DNA of 14,445 nucleotides from Brooklawnia sp937867175 (GCA_036821905.1 DAISIR010000034.1:1-14445); one strand, 5' to 3'. Shown: positions 1 to 7,535, numbered from the stretch's first letter. Translations and numbers: made by a program. Notes: generated from the letters alone by a model not told the origin.

Positions 1-90
1 GCACCTCTAAAAGAACCGAACACCCGATCGTTTACACAGACAACTTGACAAGCTCTCTGGCCCTGCTTCCGCCTTGTCTGCGGCTGCCCG

Positions 91-1530
91 TCACCGCCAC
101 GTTTCCTGTTCCAGGTAGTCCAAACAGTGCGGATCTTGTTCCAACAAGGCGTAATAGTCGCGCAGCAGGCGCTCCCAGTGGGCCCGGCTGGACGCGCACT
201 CGCGGTCCCTCACGTCCTGGTTCAGCACAGCACCGGACTTCATCTGCGCGAAGCAGATCGAACACAGCCGGCACGCCCAGCACTGAAGGCAGTCTGCGCT
301 CAGGGCGAGGTAATCGTCGTACAGCCGCGCGACACCGACGCGGTTGACCCCGGTGCGGACGTCACCGATGGGGTAAGCGTTGTCGAGCTTCTCGCACACG
401 TGATAGTCGCCCTCGCTGGAGACGAAGAGCCGCCGCGCACTGGGGAGGCAGTTGCCGTTCGGCTCCATCGAGTCACCGAGCGGCTGCTTCGACCTGTGAT
501 AGAAACGCCCGAAGTCGGTTCCATACAGGTCGTTGGCGAAACCGAACGGCGCGCCTGTTCGCGCCACATCTGCGAGGAAGCCGCGCTGCAGTTCGCCGTT
601 CTCCCTGCGCAACTGCGCCAACGACTCCGCAGTCGGGTGCAGGTCAGCATTGCAGGTGGCGCTGTTCACGTAGGAGAACGCGCAATGGTGGCCGCGGGTC
701 AGAGGGTGGGAATCGAAGAAGTCCACCACGTCGGCCAACGCGAACGGCGCTGCGCAGACGACGGAGAAGATCACGTTCTTGTCGTATGCCGCCGGATCCG
801 CCTGCTGCAGCCGTTCGAGGCCGGCCAGAATCCGGTCGAACGCGCCGACCCCTCGAACGTCCTTCCGGTGCCGGTCCGTGACCGCCCGAGGACCGTCCAG
901 ACTCACGGTCACCAGGAATCCGTGTGACATCAGGAAGCGGGCGACCGATTCACTCACCAGCGTGCCGTTCGTGGTCAGGGACCAGGAGACGCGCCGCTGC
1001 GGGTGGTCCCGCGCCACGTCCGAAACCAGACGTTCGATCATCTCGAAGCGCAGCAGTGGTTCGCCTCCGTAGAACGAAAGGGAAACGTCCTCACCGGCCC
1101 TGCTCATGAACTCGTCGACGGCCAGGCGGGCGGTCTCCGAGGTCATCTCTCGCGGGCCATGCGTGCGCTGTTCGGGGTAGTCACCGCCGTACACGCAGTA
1201 GCCGCACCGCAGGTTGCAGCCGTCGGTGACGTTGAGGATCAACTGCTCCCGGGGGGTGACATCCAGCAGTTCCGCCACGTCGCCGCCGGCGTATCCGATC
1301 CGGCTCGGACGATGGTTCGAGAAGAGTCCCTTCCCCTTGGCCACAGCCACCCCCGCCGCTGCGCGTTCAATCTCCGTCTTGTCGAACTGCGGTAGCGAGG
1401 CCACGAGCCGATCCAAACTCAGGGCCTCGGGGTGATCAATGATCTCGGACGTGACCTCATCAACTTGGAACGTCCGGTTGCTGTTCACGTCGTAGATGTA
1501 GAAGTGACGATCCGTCCGGAACTTGTGCAC
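91..1530 (-). CDS. Radical SAM/SPASM peptide maturase (RiPP-type)
   Basis: Predicted radical S-adenosylmethionine enzyme with a C-terminal SPASM-type domain, the architecture of enzymes that install thioether or C-C crosslinks in ribosomally made peptides. Numbered from the GTG chosen here (479 aa), an N-terminal segment starting VHKFRTDRHFYIYDVNSN resembles the substrate-binding region of such maturases. The CNLRCGYC motif (CX3CX2C, about residues 105-112) binds the catalytic 4Fe-4S cluster, and SFYGGEPLL is the usual GGE SAM-binding motif. The C-terminal Cys set is one pair in NGNCLPSARRLFVSSEGDYH followed by VC, then CLQCWACRLCSIC and a last Cys in RDREC, enough for two auxiliary clusters. 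The frame is open upstream to a TTG at 1641, but those 37 residues look non-conserved. The GTG at 1530 starts where family-like sequence begins; its ribosome site is weak (GGAA). It lies downstream of a terminator at 1771-1791, so it is probably transcribed alone. Domain call is firm; substrate and exact crosslink are unknown. Confidence 0.85.
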   Translation of the reverse strand: MHKFRTDRHFYIYDVNSNRTFQVDEVTSEIIDHPEALSLDRLVASLPQFDKTEIERAAAGVAVAKGKGLFSNHRPSRIGYAGGDVAELLDVTPREQLILNVTDGCNLRCGYCVYGGDYPEQRTHGPREMTSETARLAVDEFMSRAGEDVSLSFYGGEPLLRFEMIERLVSDVARDHPQRRVSWSLTTNGTLVSESVARFLMSHGFLVTVSLDGPRAVTDRHRKDVRGVGAFDRILAGLERLQQADPAAYDKNVIFSVVCAAPFALADVVDFFDSHPLTRGHHCAFSYVNSATCNADLHPTAESLAQLRRENGELQRGFLADVARTGAPFGFANDLYGTDFGRFYHRSKQPLGDSMEPNGNCLPSARRLFVSSEGDYHVCEKLDNAYPIGDVRTGVNRVGVARLYDDYLALSADCLQCWACRLCSICFAQMKSGAVLNQDVRDRECASSRAHWERLLRDYYALLEQDPHCLDYLEQETWR

Positions 1531-1770
1531 GAACGGTTCCGCGCGCGCTTCATCCGCATCCGGGGCACCGCGGCCCGCAGGCTCCAACAGCCCGGGCGAA
1601 GGGACCACTGCCAGACGTTGCACGTGCCCAGTCCACCACAAGACCCGAAGTCGCGAGGGGATTCCCCCACAGGATGAGTGGACGAATCCGGCAATCTCCT
1701 GCGTGTCGCCATGCCGCCGGGAAACGACTCGGACTCGGCCAGGAAGAACCGCTGCGGGTCGGCGTGAAAA
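1531..1770 (-). other. Leader of the radical SAM gene, possible degenerate or precursor-peptide ORF
   Basis: This stretch lies between the terminator of the SRPBCC gene and the GTG start of the radical SAM gene. One minus-strand frame (about 1781 down to 1485, overlapping the start of the maturase out of frame) is open and carries three closely spaced Cys residues in GSCGGLGTCNVWQWSLRPGC. Its only early ATG lies inside the terminator hairpin; the next ATG, at about 1712, has no convincing ribosome site. An AGGAG occurs at about 1700 without a good start at normal distance. It may be a Cys-containing substrate peptide, a decayed gene or chance. I see no recognisable core-peptide repeat. Confidence 0.2.
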
Positions 1771-1791
1771 CGGCCCCCCATTGGGGGGCCG
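1771..1791 (-). terminator. Rho-independent terminator of the SRPBCC gene
   Basis: Perfect 10-bp inverted repeat, CGGCCCCCCA and TGGGGGGCCG around one central base. On the minus strand it is followed directly by GTTTTC (the complement of the A run at 1767-1770). It lies about 40 bases past the stop codon of the SRPBCC gene and separates that gene from the radical SAM gene. Confidence 0.75.
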
Positions 1792-1832
1792 TCATGGTTC
1801 TCAAGTGCGTCGGCGCCCGGCAGGCGCGCCGA

Positions 1833-2423
1833 CTAATCCGGGTTGAGCGGGGTGTCGGCTTGGTGTCCCTTCAGAGCCCGCCCGGGTGCCATGGGGATGG
1901 TGATCCCATCTTCGGGGACCTCGGCGGGATGGTAGCCGGGCGCGACCATGCCCTCTTCTTCTGCGCTGGGACCAGGAGCGAAGGGCAACGGCATCGCCTC
2001 GGTACCGCTCTCGGACTCGACCAGTGCCGCGAATCGCTCCAAGTCGCCCTCGATGAGTCCGCTCAAGACGACCAGCTCGTCCTCCTCGTCCGCCCCGAAA
2101 GCACCGAGGTCGAACTCGAACTCGAGGTGAACCTTGGTTTGACCCTTGCTGATCTCGGACAGGGTGACGACCGCCGCATTCTTCGGTCCCTCGGTGGCGG
2201 CCCAAGCCACCTTGCTGTTCGGAACCTCCTCGGTGATTTCAGCCTGCCACTCCCGGAGTTCGCCGCCGATCTTTGCGATCCAGTGCAGCTGGTTGTTGTC
2301 GAGCTTCTTCACCTCTTTGACGCCACCCATGAACCGGGGATACTCCTCAAACCGCGTCCACTGGCTGTAAGCCGTACTCACGGGCACTTGCACGACAACC
2401 GACTTCTTGATCATCTTCGTCAT
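1833..2423 (-). CDS. SRPBCC-family protein (polyketide cyclase/dehydrase-like, START-like fold)
   Basis: A 196-residue protein whose first 140 or so residues match the SRPBCC helix-grip fold: MTKMIKKSVVVQVPVSTAYS (a beta strand, then the helix after the typical VSTAYSQW), FEEYPRFMGGVKEVKKLD, a strand pattern through LHWIAKIGGELREWQAEI, and a long C-terminal helix (LSGLIEGDLERFAALVE). The family binds hydrophobic ligands in a cavity; the ligand here cannot be read from sequence. The last 50 residues are an acidic, proline-rich tail with no domain recognised. The start at 2423 is chosen because AAGGGGAG sits four bases upstream; an upstream in-frame ATG at 2489 lacks this and gives a non-conserved extension. 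No signal peptide, so cytoplasmic. The DEAD-box gene ends 113 bases upstream on the same strand, and the gene has its own downstream terminator. Fold call is firm, function open. Confidence 0.85.
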   Translation of the reverse strand: MTKMIKKSVVVQVPVSTAYSQWTRFEEYPRFMGGVKEVKKLDNNQLHWIAKIGGELREWQAEITEEVPNSKVAWAATEGPKNAAVVTLSEISKGQTKVHLEFEFDLGAFGADEEDELVVLSGLIEGDLERFAALVESESGTEAMPLPFAPGPSAEEEGMVAPGYHPAEVPEDGITIPMAPGRALKGHQADTPLNPD

Positions 2424-2536
2424 CGGTCTCCCCTTCCAGTCCTGTATCGGGCCGATGGAACAAGTCTGGCACCCAACCCAAGACCCCAACAGGAATCGGG
2501 TATCTTGCCGAGGTCGGCCGGCGCGAAGGTCGCGCT

Positions 2537-3862
2537 CTACCCCCGCGTCCGCGGCCGACGCGCATGTCCGGAACCGCGCGACTGCGAAGACCCGGTTCGC
2601 GCGCGTTGCGACGAGGCACGCTGCGGTCGAGCGTCGGGCTGCATTGCAGACGCCGCGGGCTGCGTAAGCGCGCGCGCCTCGTTCGGGCTCAGGACGATCC
2701 GCTCGCCGGGGGCCACTTGGGCCAGGATCTGGCGGTCGGCGACGGCGACCGTCGGGCGGATACCGGCCTTGCGCATCATCTGCTTGACCTCGTCATGCTG
2801 GTCCGGGCTCACCAGGGTGACCACCGTGCCGCAGTGGCCGGCGCGGGCGGTGCGTCCGGAGCGATGCAAGTAGGCCTTGTGCTCGACCGGCGGGTCGGCG
2901 TGCACCACAAGCGCCACGTCATCGACATGGATGCCGCGGGCGGCAATGTCGGTGGCGACCAGCGTTTGGACCTTGCCCGAGTCGAAGGCGGCCAAGTTCC
3001 GGGTGCGAGCGTTCTGTGACAGGTTCCCATGCAGGTCAACTGCTGGGATACCTTGATCCACAAGCTGCTTTGCCAGCTTCTTGGCGCCGTGCTTGGTGCG
3101 GGTGAACAAGATGGCGCGCCCACTGGCGGACGCCAGGTCGGCGAGCACCGCACTTCGGTTCGAGCTGTCGAGTCGCAGCACGTAGTGGTCCATGGTGGCA
3201 ACCGGTGACTGTGGTGAGTCGGCCTCATGGACCGCCGGGTGGTGCAGGTAGCGCTTGACCAGCACGTCCACACCGTTGTCGAGGGTGGCGGAGAAGAGCA
3301 TGCGCTGGCCGTCTGCCGGCGTCCGGTCGAGAATCCTGCGGACCATCGGCAGGAAGCCCATGTCGGCCATCTGGTCGGCCTCATCCAGCACGGTGATGCC
3401 GATCTCGTCGAGCGAAACCATGCCCTGCCCCATCAGGTCGAGCAGCCGCCCCGGGCAGGCGACCAGAATGTCGACACCACCGGCAAGGGCCTTCACCTGG
3501 GGAACCTGGGAGACCCCACCGAAGATGGTCCGGCTGGTCAGCCCGGCCGTTGCGGCCAGCGGTTTGAGCGCCTCCTCGATCTGGGTGGCCAGTTCACGGG
3601 TCGGCGCAAGGATCAGCGCCCGGGGACGCTTGGCGCGGCGGCGCTGAGGCACAGCCGCCAGACGCGAAACCACGGGCAGCAGGAAGGCGTACGTCTTGCC
3701 TGACCCGGTGCGGCCACGGCCGAGCACGTCACGGCCGGCAAGGGAATCGGGCAGCGTCGCCGCCTGGATGGGGGTCGGGGTGGTGATGTCGAGGCCGGCG
3801 AGCACGTCGACCAACGGCGTGGGCACGCCAAGGCGTGCAAAAGCGGAAGTCAAGTAAGTCAT
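2537..3862 (-). CDS. DEAD-box ATP-dependent RNA helicase (RhlE/CshA-like)
   Basis: ATP-dependent RNA unwinding enzyme of superfamily 2, expected to act in ribosome assembly or mRNA turnover, often in cold adaptation. All family motifs are present in order in the 441 residues: Q motif region (TPTPIQAATLP, 28-38), motif I GRGRTGSGKT (48-57), Ia PTRELA (87-92), GG (115-116), Ib PGRLLD (137-142), II DEAD (160-163), III SAT (191-193), IV ILFTRT (251-256), V TDIAARG (304-310) and VI HRSGRTARAG (333-342). The last 50 residues are a basic Arg/Ser/Gln-rich tail, a usual RNA-binding extension. The ATG at 3862 has GAAGG immediately before it, too close for a normal ribosome site; the TTG three codons on would be at normal distance, so the true start may be there. 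It is flanked by same-strand genes with gaps above 100 bases. The subfamily cannot be fixed by eye, so no symbol is given. Confidence 0.93.
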   Translation of the reverse strand: MTYLTSAFARLGVPTPLVDVLAGLDITTPTPIQAATLPDSLAGRDVLGRGRTGSGKTYAFLLPVVSRLAAVPQRRRAKRPRALILAPTRELATQIEEALKPLAATAGLTSRTIFGGVSQVPQVKALAGGVDILVACPGRLLDLMGQGMVSLDEIGITVLDEADQMADMGFLPMVRRILDRTPADGQRMLFSATLDNGVDVLVKRYLHHPAVHEADSPQSPVATMDHYVLRLDSSNRSAVLADLASASGRAILFTRTKHGAKKLAKQLVDQGIPAVDLHGNLSQNARTRNLAAFDSGKVQTLVATDIAARGIHVDDVALVVHADPPVEHKAYLHRSGRTARAGHCGTVVTLVSPDQHDEVKQMMRKAGIRPTVAVADRQILAQVAPGERIVLSPNEARALTQPAASAMQPDARPQRASSQRARTGSSQSRGSGHARRPRTRG

Positions 3863-3946
3863 CCTTCACAGGCGTCTTGCCGGGGTATGCATGACCCACT
3901 GGGGCAGACACGGCGCTTCGTCGAGGAAGGTCCCCGGGCACCAAGA

Positions 3947-3971
3947 GGTCCGAGGCAAGACTCATCGGACC
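3947..3971 (-). other. Hairpin in the leader of the helicase gene
   Basis: Perfect 7-bp inverted repeat (GGTCCGA and TCGGACC, 11-base loop) between the AhpD-like gene and the helicase. No T run follows on either strand, so it is a weak terminator candidate for the upstream gene or a structured 5' leader of the helicase, whose homologues are often controlled through long leaders. It could be chance. Confidence 0.25.
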
Positions 3972-4024
3972 AACGACTCCAACCTATCCGTCGAATGGGT
4001 CCAAGCCCAAACCAGTTGCCATCC

Positions 4025-4594
4025 TCAGGCCGGTCGGCCGGGCAGCAGGCAATGGTCGCCGAAGCCGGCCGGTGGTACACCCAGTCCCTGGTTGAACCGC
4101 GCCCAGTAGTTCACCGACGCGATGGTCGCCGCCAGCAGCACCAGCTGGCGCTCGTCGAAGGTCGCCGTCATCTGGGCGAGCAGGTCGTCGTCCACCGCCA
4201 GGGGGGTCGATGACAAGCCACGGGCGTAGGCGATGACCAGGCGCTCGGCCGGGCTGAACCCCGGCTCTGCCGCCTCGGTGCCATCACGCAGCGCAAAGAC
4301 CTCGCGGTCGGTGATGCCGGCCTCCCGATGGGCGTGGGCATTCATGTCGATGCAGAAGGCGCAGTTCGCGGTCAAGGACGCGGTCAGCCGCGCCAGCTTC
4401 AGTTGCCGCCGGCCGAGGCCGGGGATGCGGTGGGCAGCCGTGGCCTCCAGCATCCCGGCACCCAGCGCGGTCCGCGGCGACCAGGCCAGCAGCCGCGCCG
4501 GTACAGCGGTCCGGCCCATCGTCCGTTCGGCAATGAAGATGCCCAGCCGCAGCAGCGGGTTCATTCGCCTGGGTTCTTTGATGATCGCGTTCAT
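4025..4594 (-). CDS. Carboxymuconolactone decarboxylase (CMD/AhpD-like) family protein
   Basis: All-helical CMD/AhpD-fold protein of 189 residues. The signature is LTANCAFCIDMNAHAHREAG, with the redox-active CAFC pair at about residues 78-81, followed by VFALRDGTEAAEPGFSPAER and LVIAYARGLS, the usual spacing of the family. AhpD relatives act as peroxidase partners or disulfide reductases; others are decarboxylases. The CxxC favours a redox role. At the position where many members have His (CIDMH) this one has Asn (CIDMN), a variant found in some paralogues, so the AhpD proton relay may differ. The start at 4594 is supported by GAAAGG six bases before the ATG; an ATG twelve codons upstream has no such site. 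A fragment of an OsmC-type peroxidase lies divergently about 120 bases away, which fits a hydroperoxide-stress context. The exact substrate is unknown. Confidence 0.88.
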   Translation of the reverse strand: MNAIIKEPRRMNPLLRLGIFIAERTMGRTAVPARLLAWSPRTALGAGMLEATAAHRIPGLGRRQLKLARLTASLTANCAFCIDMNAHAHREAGITDREVFALRDGTEAAEPGFSPAERLVIAYARGLSSTPLAVDDDLLAQMTATFDERQLVLLAATIASVNYWARFNQGLGVPPAGFGDHCLLPGRPA

Positions 4595-4708
4595 GAGATG
4601 CCTTTCGCCGTCCTCGCCCCAGTCAAGCACGTGGTCACCGGGGCGACGGACGCCGCGAATCGGCTGATTCGGCGCGCGCAGCGTCGATCCGGGTCACAAT
4701 CGGATCAA

Positions 4709-4858
4709 CCGATGGCGCGAATAGGAGCTGCGATGCTGCCCGCCCGCGCAGATCACGAGAAGGCCGCAAAGCTGATGCAGAGGAGCGAGGCGGCCTGCTT
4801 GGTGTCGAACTCCTTGAGAGCCGAGATCACCCTCGACGTCGAGATGGCCGAGGGCTGA
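4709..4858 (+). pseudogene. C-terminal fragment of an OsmC/Ohr-family peroxiredoxin
   Basis: Open plus-strand segment ending in TGA at 4858, with GC-rich third positions (about 37 of 41 codons from the ATG at 4733). The sequence HEKAAKLMQRSEAACLVSNS, followed by LRAEITLDVEMAEG, resembles the C-terminal end of OsmC-family hydroperoxide reductases, where the second reactive Cys lies in a CPVSxAL motif before a final beta strand. Here the motif reads CLVSNSL. The N-terminal two thirds, including the first catalytic Cys, is missing, and no homologous sequence is seen upstream. AGGAG lies five bases before the ATG at 4733, so a 41-residue peptide could be translated, but it could not form an OsmC enzyme. 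The family call is by pattern memory and moderate. Confidence 0.5.
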
Positions 4859-4936
4859 CCGGCGACCCAGGCACAATCCGATAACACTGCACCGCACGAC
4901 GATTCAAGCCGACGCGCCCAACCCCTACCATGAGTC

Positions 4937-6025
4937 ATGACCCCAGAGATCGATTTGAAGCAGAGCGGGTTAGTGCGCAAGGTCTTCACCCTTCTCGCGC
5001 TGGCGTTGGTGGCGGTACTGCTGGCCGGCTGCGGCTTGGGCGGGTGGACCTGGGGTGTCGGCGATTCTGGACAGTCCTCCGGTGGCGCCGTCGTGCCGAC
5101 CGAAGACCAAGCGAGTCTGCCCGAGGCGACCACCGCCCCACAGGCCCCGCAGGACGATGCTGACCGCCTGATTATCAGCACGCAAACGCTGCGCTTGGAG
5201 GTGGACAGCACCACCGACACCGTTGAACAGGTGCGCAGGCTGGCGGGCGAGCATTCGGCCACCATCACCAACATGCAGGTGGCCACCGACACCGACGAGT
5301 GGCTGTACCGCTACGACCAGGAGGGCCTGCCGGCTGGCGACGGCGCCGCGCTGCGCGGCTGGGTGACCGTGCGCGTCCCGGCGGCAGACCTTGACGCGTT
5401 CGTCGCCGACGTCTCCCAGCTCGGCACCGTGGTCTACCAATCGGAGTCGACCGATGACGTGACCCAGGAGCACATCGACCTGACCGCCCGGCTGGAGAAC
5501 CTGCGAGCCCAGGAGGCGCGGTTGCGCGAACTGGTGGCAGCGGCCACCAACGTCGAAGAGATGCTCGCCGTGGAGAAGGAACTGTGGCGCATCCGTGGTG
5601 AGATCGAGAGTCTGGACGCCCAGGTGCAGTACTTGGAGCGGCAGGCGGCGCGCGCGACCGTCACGGTCGAACTCACCGAGAAGCAGCCGGTCGTTCGTCC
5701 CGGCGGCAGTTCTTGGGGCTTCGTCGAGGCGATCACCAACGGTATCCAGGGTGCGGTCGGGGTGCTGACCTCCACGGTCACCTTCCTGATCGCCAGTTCG
5801 CCCCTGTGGTTGACCGGGCTGCTGGTCTTCTTCCTGGTCCGGCGGGCCAGACGGCGTCGGCGGGCGGACGCCGCAACCGCCGCGTCCGCGCAACCCGTGA
5901 CGTTCCCGCCCACGGCGACTGCGCCGGCCGACGAACCGGCCACGCCACCGAACGAACCGAACGAACCGAACGAACCGGACGCGCCAGCCGACGGACCGAC
6001 CACGCAGCGCGAAGGCGACTCCTAA
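4937..6025 (+). CDS. DUF4349 domain lipoprotein with C-terminal membrane anchor
   Basis: Exported lipoprotein of 362 residues. A basic start, hydrophobic stretch and lipobox LLAGC (Cys at residue 32) predict lipid attachment outside the membrane. A Thr/Gln/Pro linker leads into the DUF4349 domain (about 77-305): LIISTQTLRLEVDSTTDT, the strand LRGWVTVRVPAADLDAFVAD, then a coiled-coil region (about 175-235, LTARLENLRAQEARLRELVA to EIESLDAQVQYLERQAARA), and a C-terminal transmembrane segment (about 275-298) followed by an Arg cluster. The cytoplasmic tail ends in an acidic, Pro/Asn/Glu-rich repeat. Function of the domain is unknown; a sensor or envelope role is only inferred. The ATG at 4937 has no clear ribosome site; a GTG at 4973 would begin VRKVFTLLALALVAVLLAGC, a more typical lipoprotein signal, so the protein may start there. 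It converges with the DUF2252 gene, 16 bases apart. Confidence 0.88.
   Translation: MTPEIDLKQSGLVRKVFTLLALALVAVLLAGCGLGGWTWGVGDSGQSSGGAVVPTEDQASLPEATTAPQAPQDDADRLIISTQTLRLEVDSTTDTVEQVRRLAGEHSATITNMQVATDTDEWLYRYDQEGLPAGDGAALRGWVTVRVPAADLDAFVADVSQLGTVVYQSESTDDVTQEHIDLTARLENLRAQEARLRELVAAATNVEEMLAVEKELWRIRGEIESLDAQVQYLERQAARATVTVELTEKQPVVRPGGSSWGFVEAITNGIQGAVGVLTSTVTFLIASSPLWLTGLLVFFLVRRARRRRRADAATAASAQPVTFPPTATAPADEPATPPNEPNEPNEPDAPADGPTTQREGDS
5948..5974 (+). repeat. Three 9-bp tandem repeats encoding Pro-Asn-Glu
   Basis: CCGAACGAA occurs three times without a mismatch inside the tail of the DUF4349 gene, giving PNEPNEPNE, followed by PDAPADGP. Perfect repeats of this kind can change number by slippage while keeping the frame. 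Confidence 0.9.
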
Positions 6026-6041
6026 CCCCCGGCGCGAACCA

Positions 6042-7391
6042 TCAGCTTTGCTGGTCGGCCACGATGCGTCCATCGGCGATGGCGTCCAGCAGAGCCTGGT
6101 AGTCCCGGTCGTTCTGGTCGGCGTAGTCGACCGCATACCGCGCCATCGCGTTCGGGAAGGATTTCCCTTTGCCAAGGTAACCTGCCAGCATCGCCGGCTC
6201 ACAGCTTTGGACGTGCGCCCGGGCCAAGACCGCCCCACACAAGCGTGCGTAGTCGCCGAGCAGGGACGCGGAGAGCCGCTCAATCTCGAAGCCGCCCTTC
6301 ATGTCCCGGAAGTGGCGCACGTAATACTGTCGCCCGTCACTGTCAGTCCACCCCAGCAGCGGATCGGACACCGCCTGCATGATCTTCTGCCCGGCGACCA
6401 CCCGCTGTCCCATATGGTCATACCCGCACGGCCCGGCATACGCCTCGAGCACCGAGCGCGAGGCCTCCTTGGCCTGCAGGAACAGTGGGTTGCCGCCGCT
6501 GTCGACACAGAGCAGGATGAACGCCCGCGTCCCGACGCTGCCCACGCCAACCACTTTCCGGGCCAGATCAACCGGCCGGAAGCGCCGCAACAGCACATCG
6601 ATATCAGGCGACAGACTCGACCGATACCTTCGGGGGATCTCCATCACGTCGCCCGGCAGTTGGGCAGGCCGGACGATCAAGGGCGCCTGCTCGACGATCC
6701 GCAACTGTCCACCCGCCTGCGAGGTTGACAGTTGATCCAGCGAGCGCTCCGAGGTGCGTCCCCGCGCCTTGCGGGCGGCACGCTCGATCTCCTGGTCCCT
6801 GGCTCCGCGATGGGTCTCGCCGACGGCGCTGTGGGAGCGCAGGAGATCTTCAGTGACCACCTTGTGATAGACGGTCAGGGCGCTGGCGGATGCTGCTTTG
6901 GCAACCCAGGTCCGGTACGCCGAGGCCGCGGCATGGGCGACAGCCCACTCGCCGTCGGCACCGAAACCGCCCGAACGCGCTGCCACGGCCAACGAGGCGA
7001 CGAGACGTTCCACATCCCACTCCCAGGGCGCCAAGGTCGTCTCGTCGAAGTCGTTGAGGTCGAAGACCAACGTGCGCTCCGGCGAGGCGAACAGGCCGAA
7101 GTTGGACAGATGCGCGTCGCCGCAGGCTTGGACCCGCAAGCCACTGACCGGGGTGGTGGCAAGGTCGTGTGCCATTAACGCCGCTGTACCCCGATAGAAC
7201 GCGAACGCCGACTGCGCCATCCGCCCCCAGCGGACGGGCACCAACTCTTGGACGCGAGCAGCGTTTTGCGCGTCCAGCAACGAGATCGGGTCGCGGTCGA
7301 GATCAAGATCGGTGCCCAGCGCTGAGCGCGGCGTGGTCTTTCGCAACTGGCGGCCCTGTTCGGTCAGCTCCGCCGTCGTCCAGCCTTCCAT
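6042..7391 (-). CDS. DUF2252 family protein
   Basis: A 449-residue member of the DUF2252 family, with length near the family norm. Features seen: TPRSALGTDLDLDRDPISLL near the N-terminus, RMAQSAFAFYRGTAALMAHD, then CGDAHLSNFG (about 90-99) and LVFDLNDFDET (about 108-118), VGSVGTRAFILL, QAKEASRSVLE, GQRVVAGQKIMQAVSDPLLG and a C-terminal helical part ending in YADQNDRDYQALLDAI. The GDxHxxN and DxxDFD pair resembles the catalytic and metal-binding loops of kinase-like phosphotransferases, so ATP use is a reasonable inference but unproven. The open frame runs upstream to 7643, but the ATG at 7391 is preceded by a G-rich ribosome site (GGTGGGGGG) and starts the conserved region. Cytoplasmic, with no signal peptide. 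It is divergent from the ABC exporter and may share its control region. Confidence 0.88.
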   Translation of the reverse strand: MEGWTTAELTEQGRQLRKTTPRSALGTDLDLDRDPISLLDAQNAARVQELVPVRWGRMAQSAFAFYRGTAALMAHDLATTPVSGLRVQACGDAHLSNFGLFASPERTLVFDLNDFDETTLAPWEWDVERLVASLAVAARSGGFGADGEWAVAHAAASAYRTWVAKAASASALTVYHKVVTEDLLRSHSAVGETHRGARDQEIERAARKARGRTSERSLDQLSTSQAGGQLRIVEQAPLIVRPAQLPGDVMEIPRRYRSSLSPDIDVLLRRFRPVDLARKVVGVGSVGTRAFILLCVDSGGNPLFLQAKEASRSVLEAYAGPCGYDHMGQRVVAGQKIMQAVSDPLLGWTDSDGRQYYVRHFRDMKGGFEIERLSASLLGDYARLCGAVLARAHVQSCEPAMLAGYLGKGKSFPNAMARYAVDYADQNDRDYQALLDAIADGRIVADQQS

Positions 7392-7519
7392 GGCTGTCCC
7401 CCCACCAAACGCATTCGGGTACCCCGGCCGATCCGAGGCACTCAGGCAAACCGCCACACCACAAGCCCTCGAGCGGACTTCTGCCAAGCTCAATTGTTGC
7501 AGCACACCGGATGGAGGGG

Positions 7520-7535
7520 TCAGGAATTGCCCTGA
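7520..7535. promoter_or_regulatory. Possible operator palindrome in the divergent region
   Basis: TCAGG-AATTGC-CCTGA is a perfect 5-bp inverted repeat with a 6-base centre, 35 bases upstream of the ABC exporter start in the 179-base gap to the DUF2252 gene. The spacing suits a dimeric regulator site, but 5-bp arms arise often by chance and no promoter hexamers are clear. Confidence 0.25.

Noticed and set aside
45..50. TTGACA as a plus-strand -35 element
   Set aside because: No -10 hexamer at 16-18 bases and no plus-strand gene downstream.
1674..2873. Long plus-strand open frame opposite the SRPBCC and helicase genes
   Set aside because: It is antisense to two well-supported genes, has no domain pattern, and such frames are expected in GC-rich DNA.
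5948..5974. CCGAACGAA repeats as a CRISPR or regulatory array
   Set aside because: They are in-frame coding repeats without spacers in a protein tail.
6042..6070. Small stem CAGC-TTT-GCTG as a bidirectional terminator between the converging genes
   Set aside because: Four-base stem within the end of the DUF2252 gene and no T run; too weak to list.
4970..6283. 437-codon minus-strand open frame opposite the DUF4349 gene
   Set aside because: Low-complexity product rich in Gly, Arg, Gln and Asp, a mirror of the real gene; no ribosome site.
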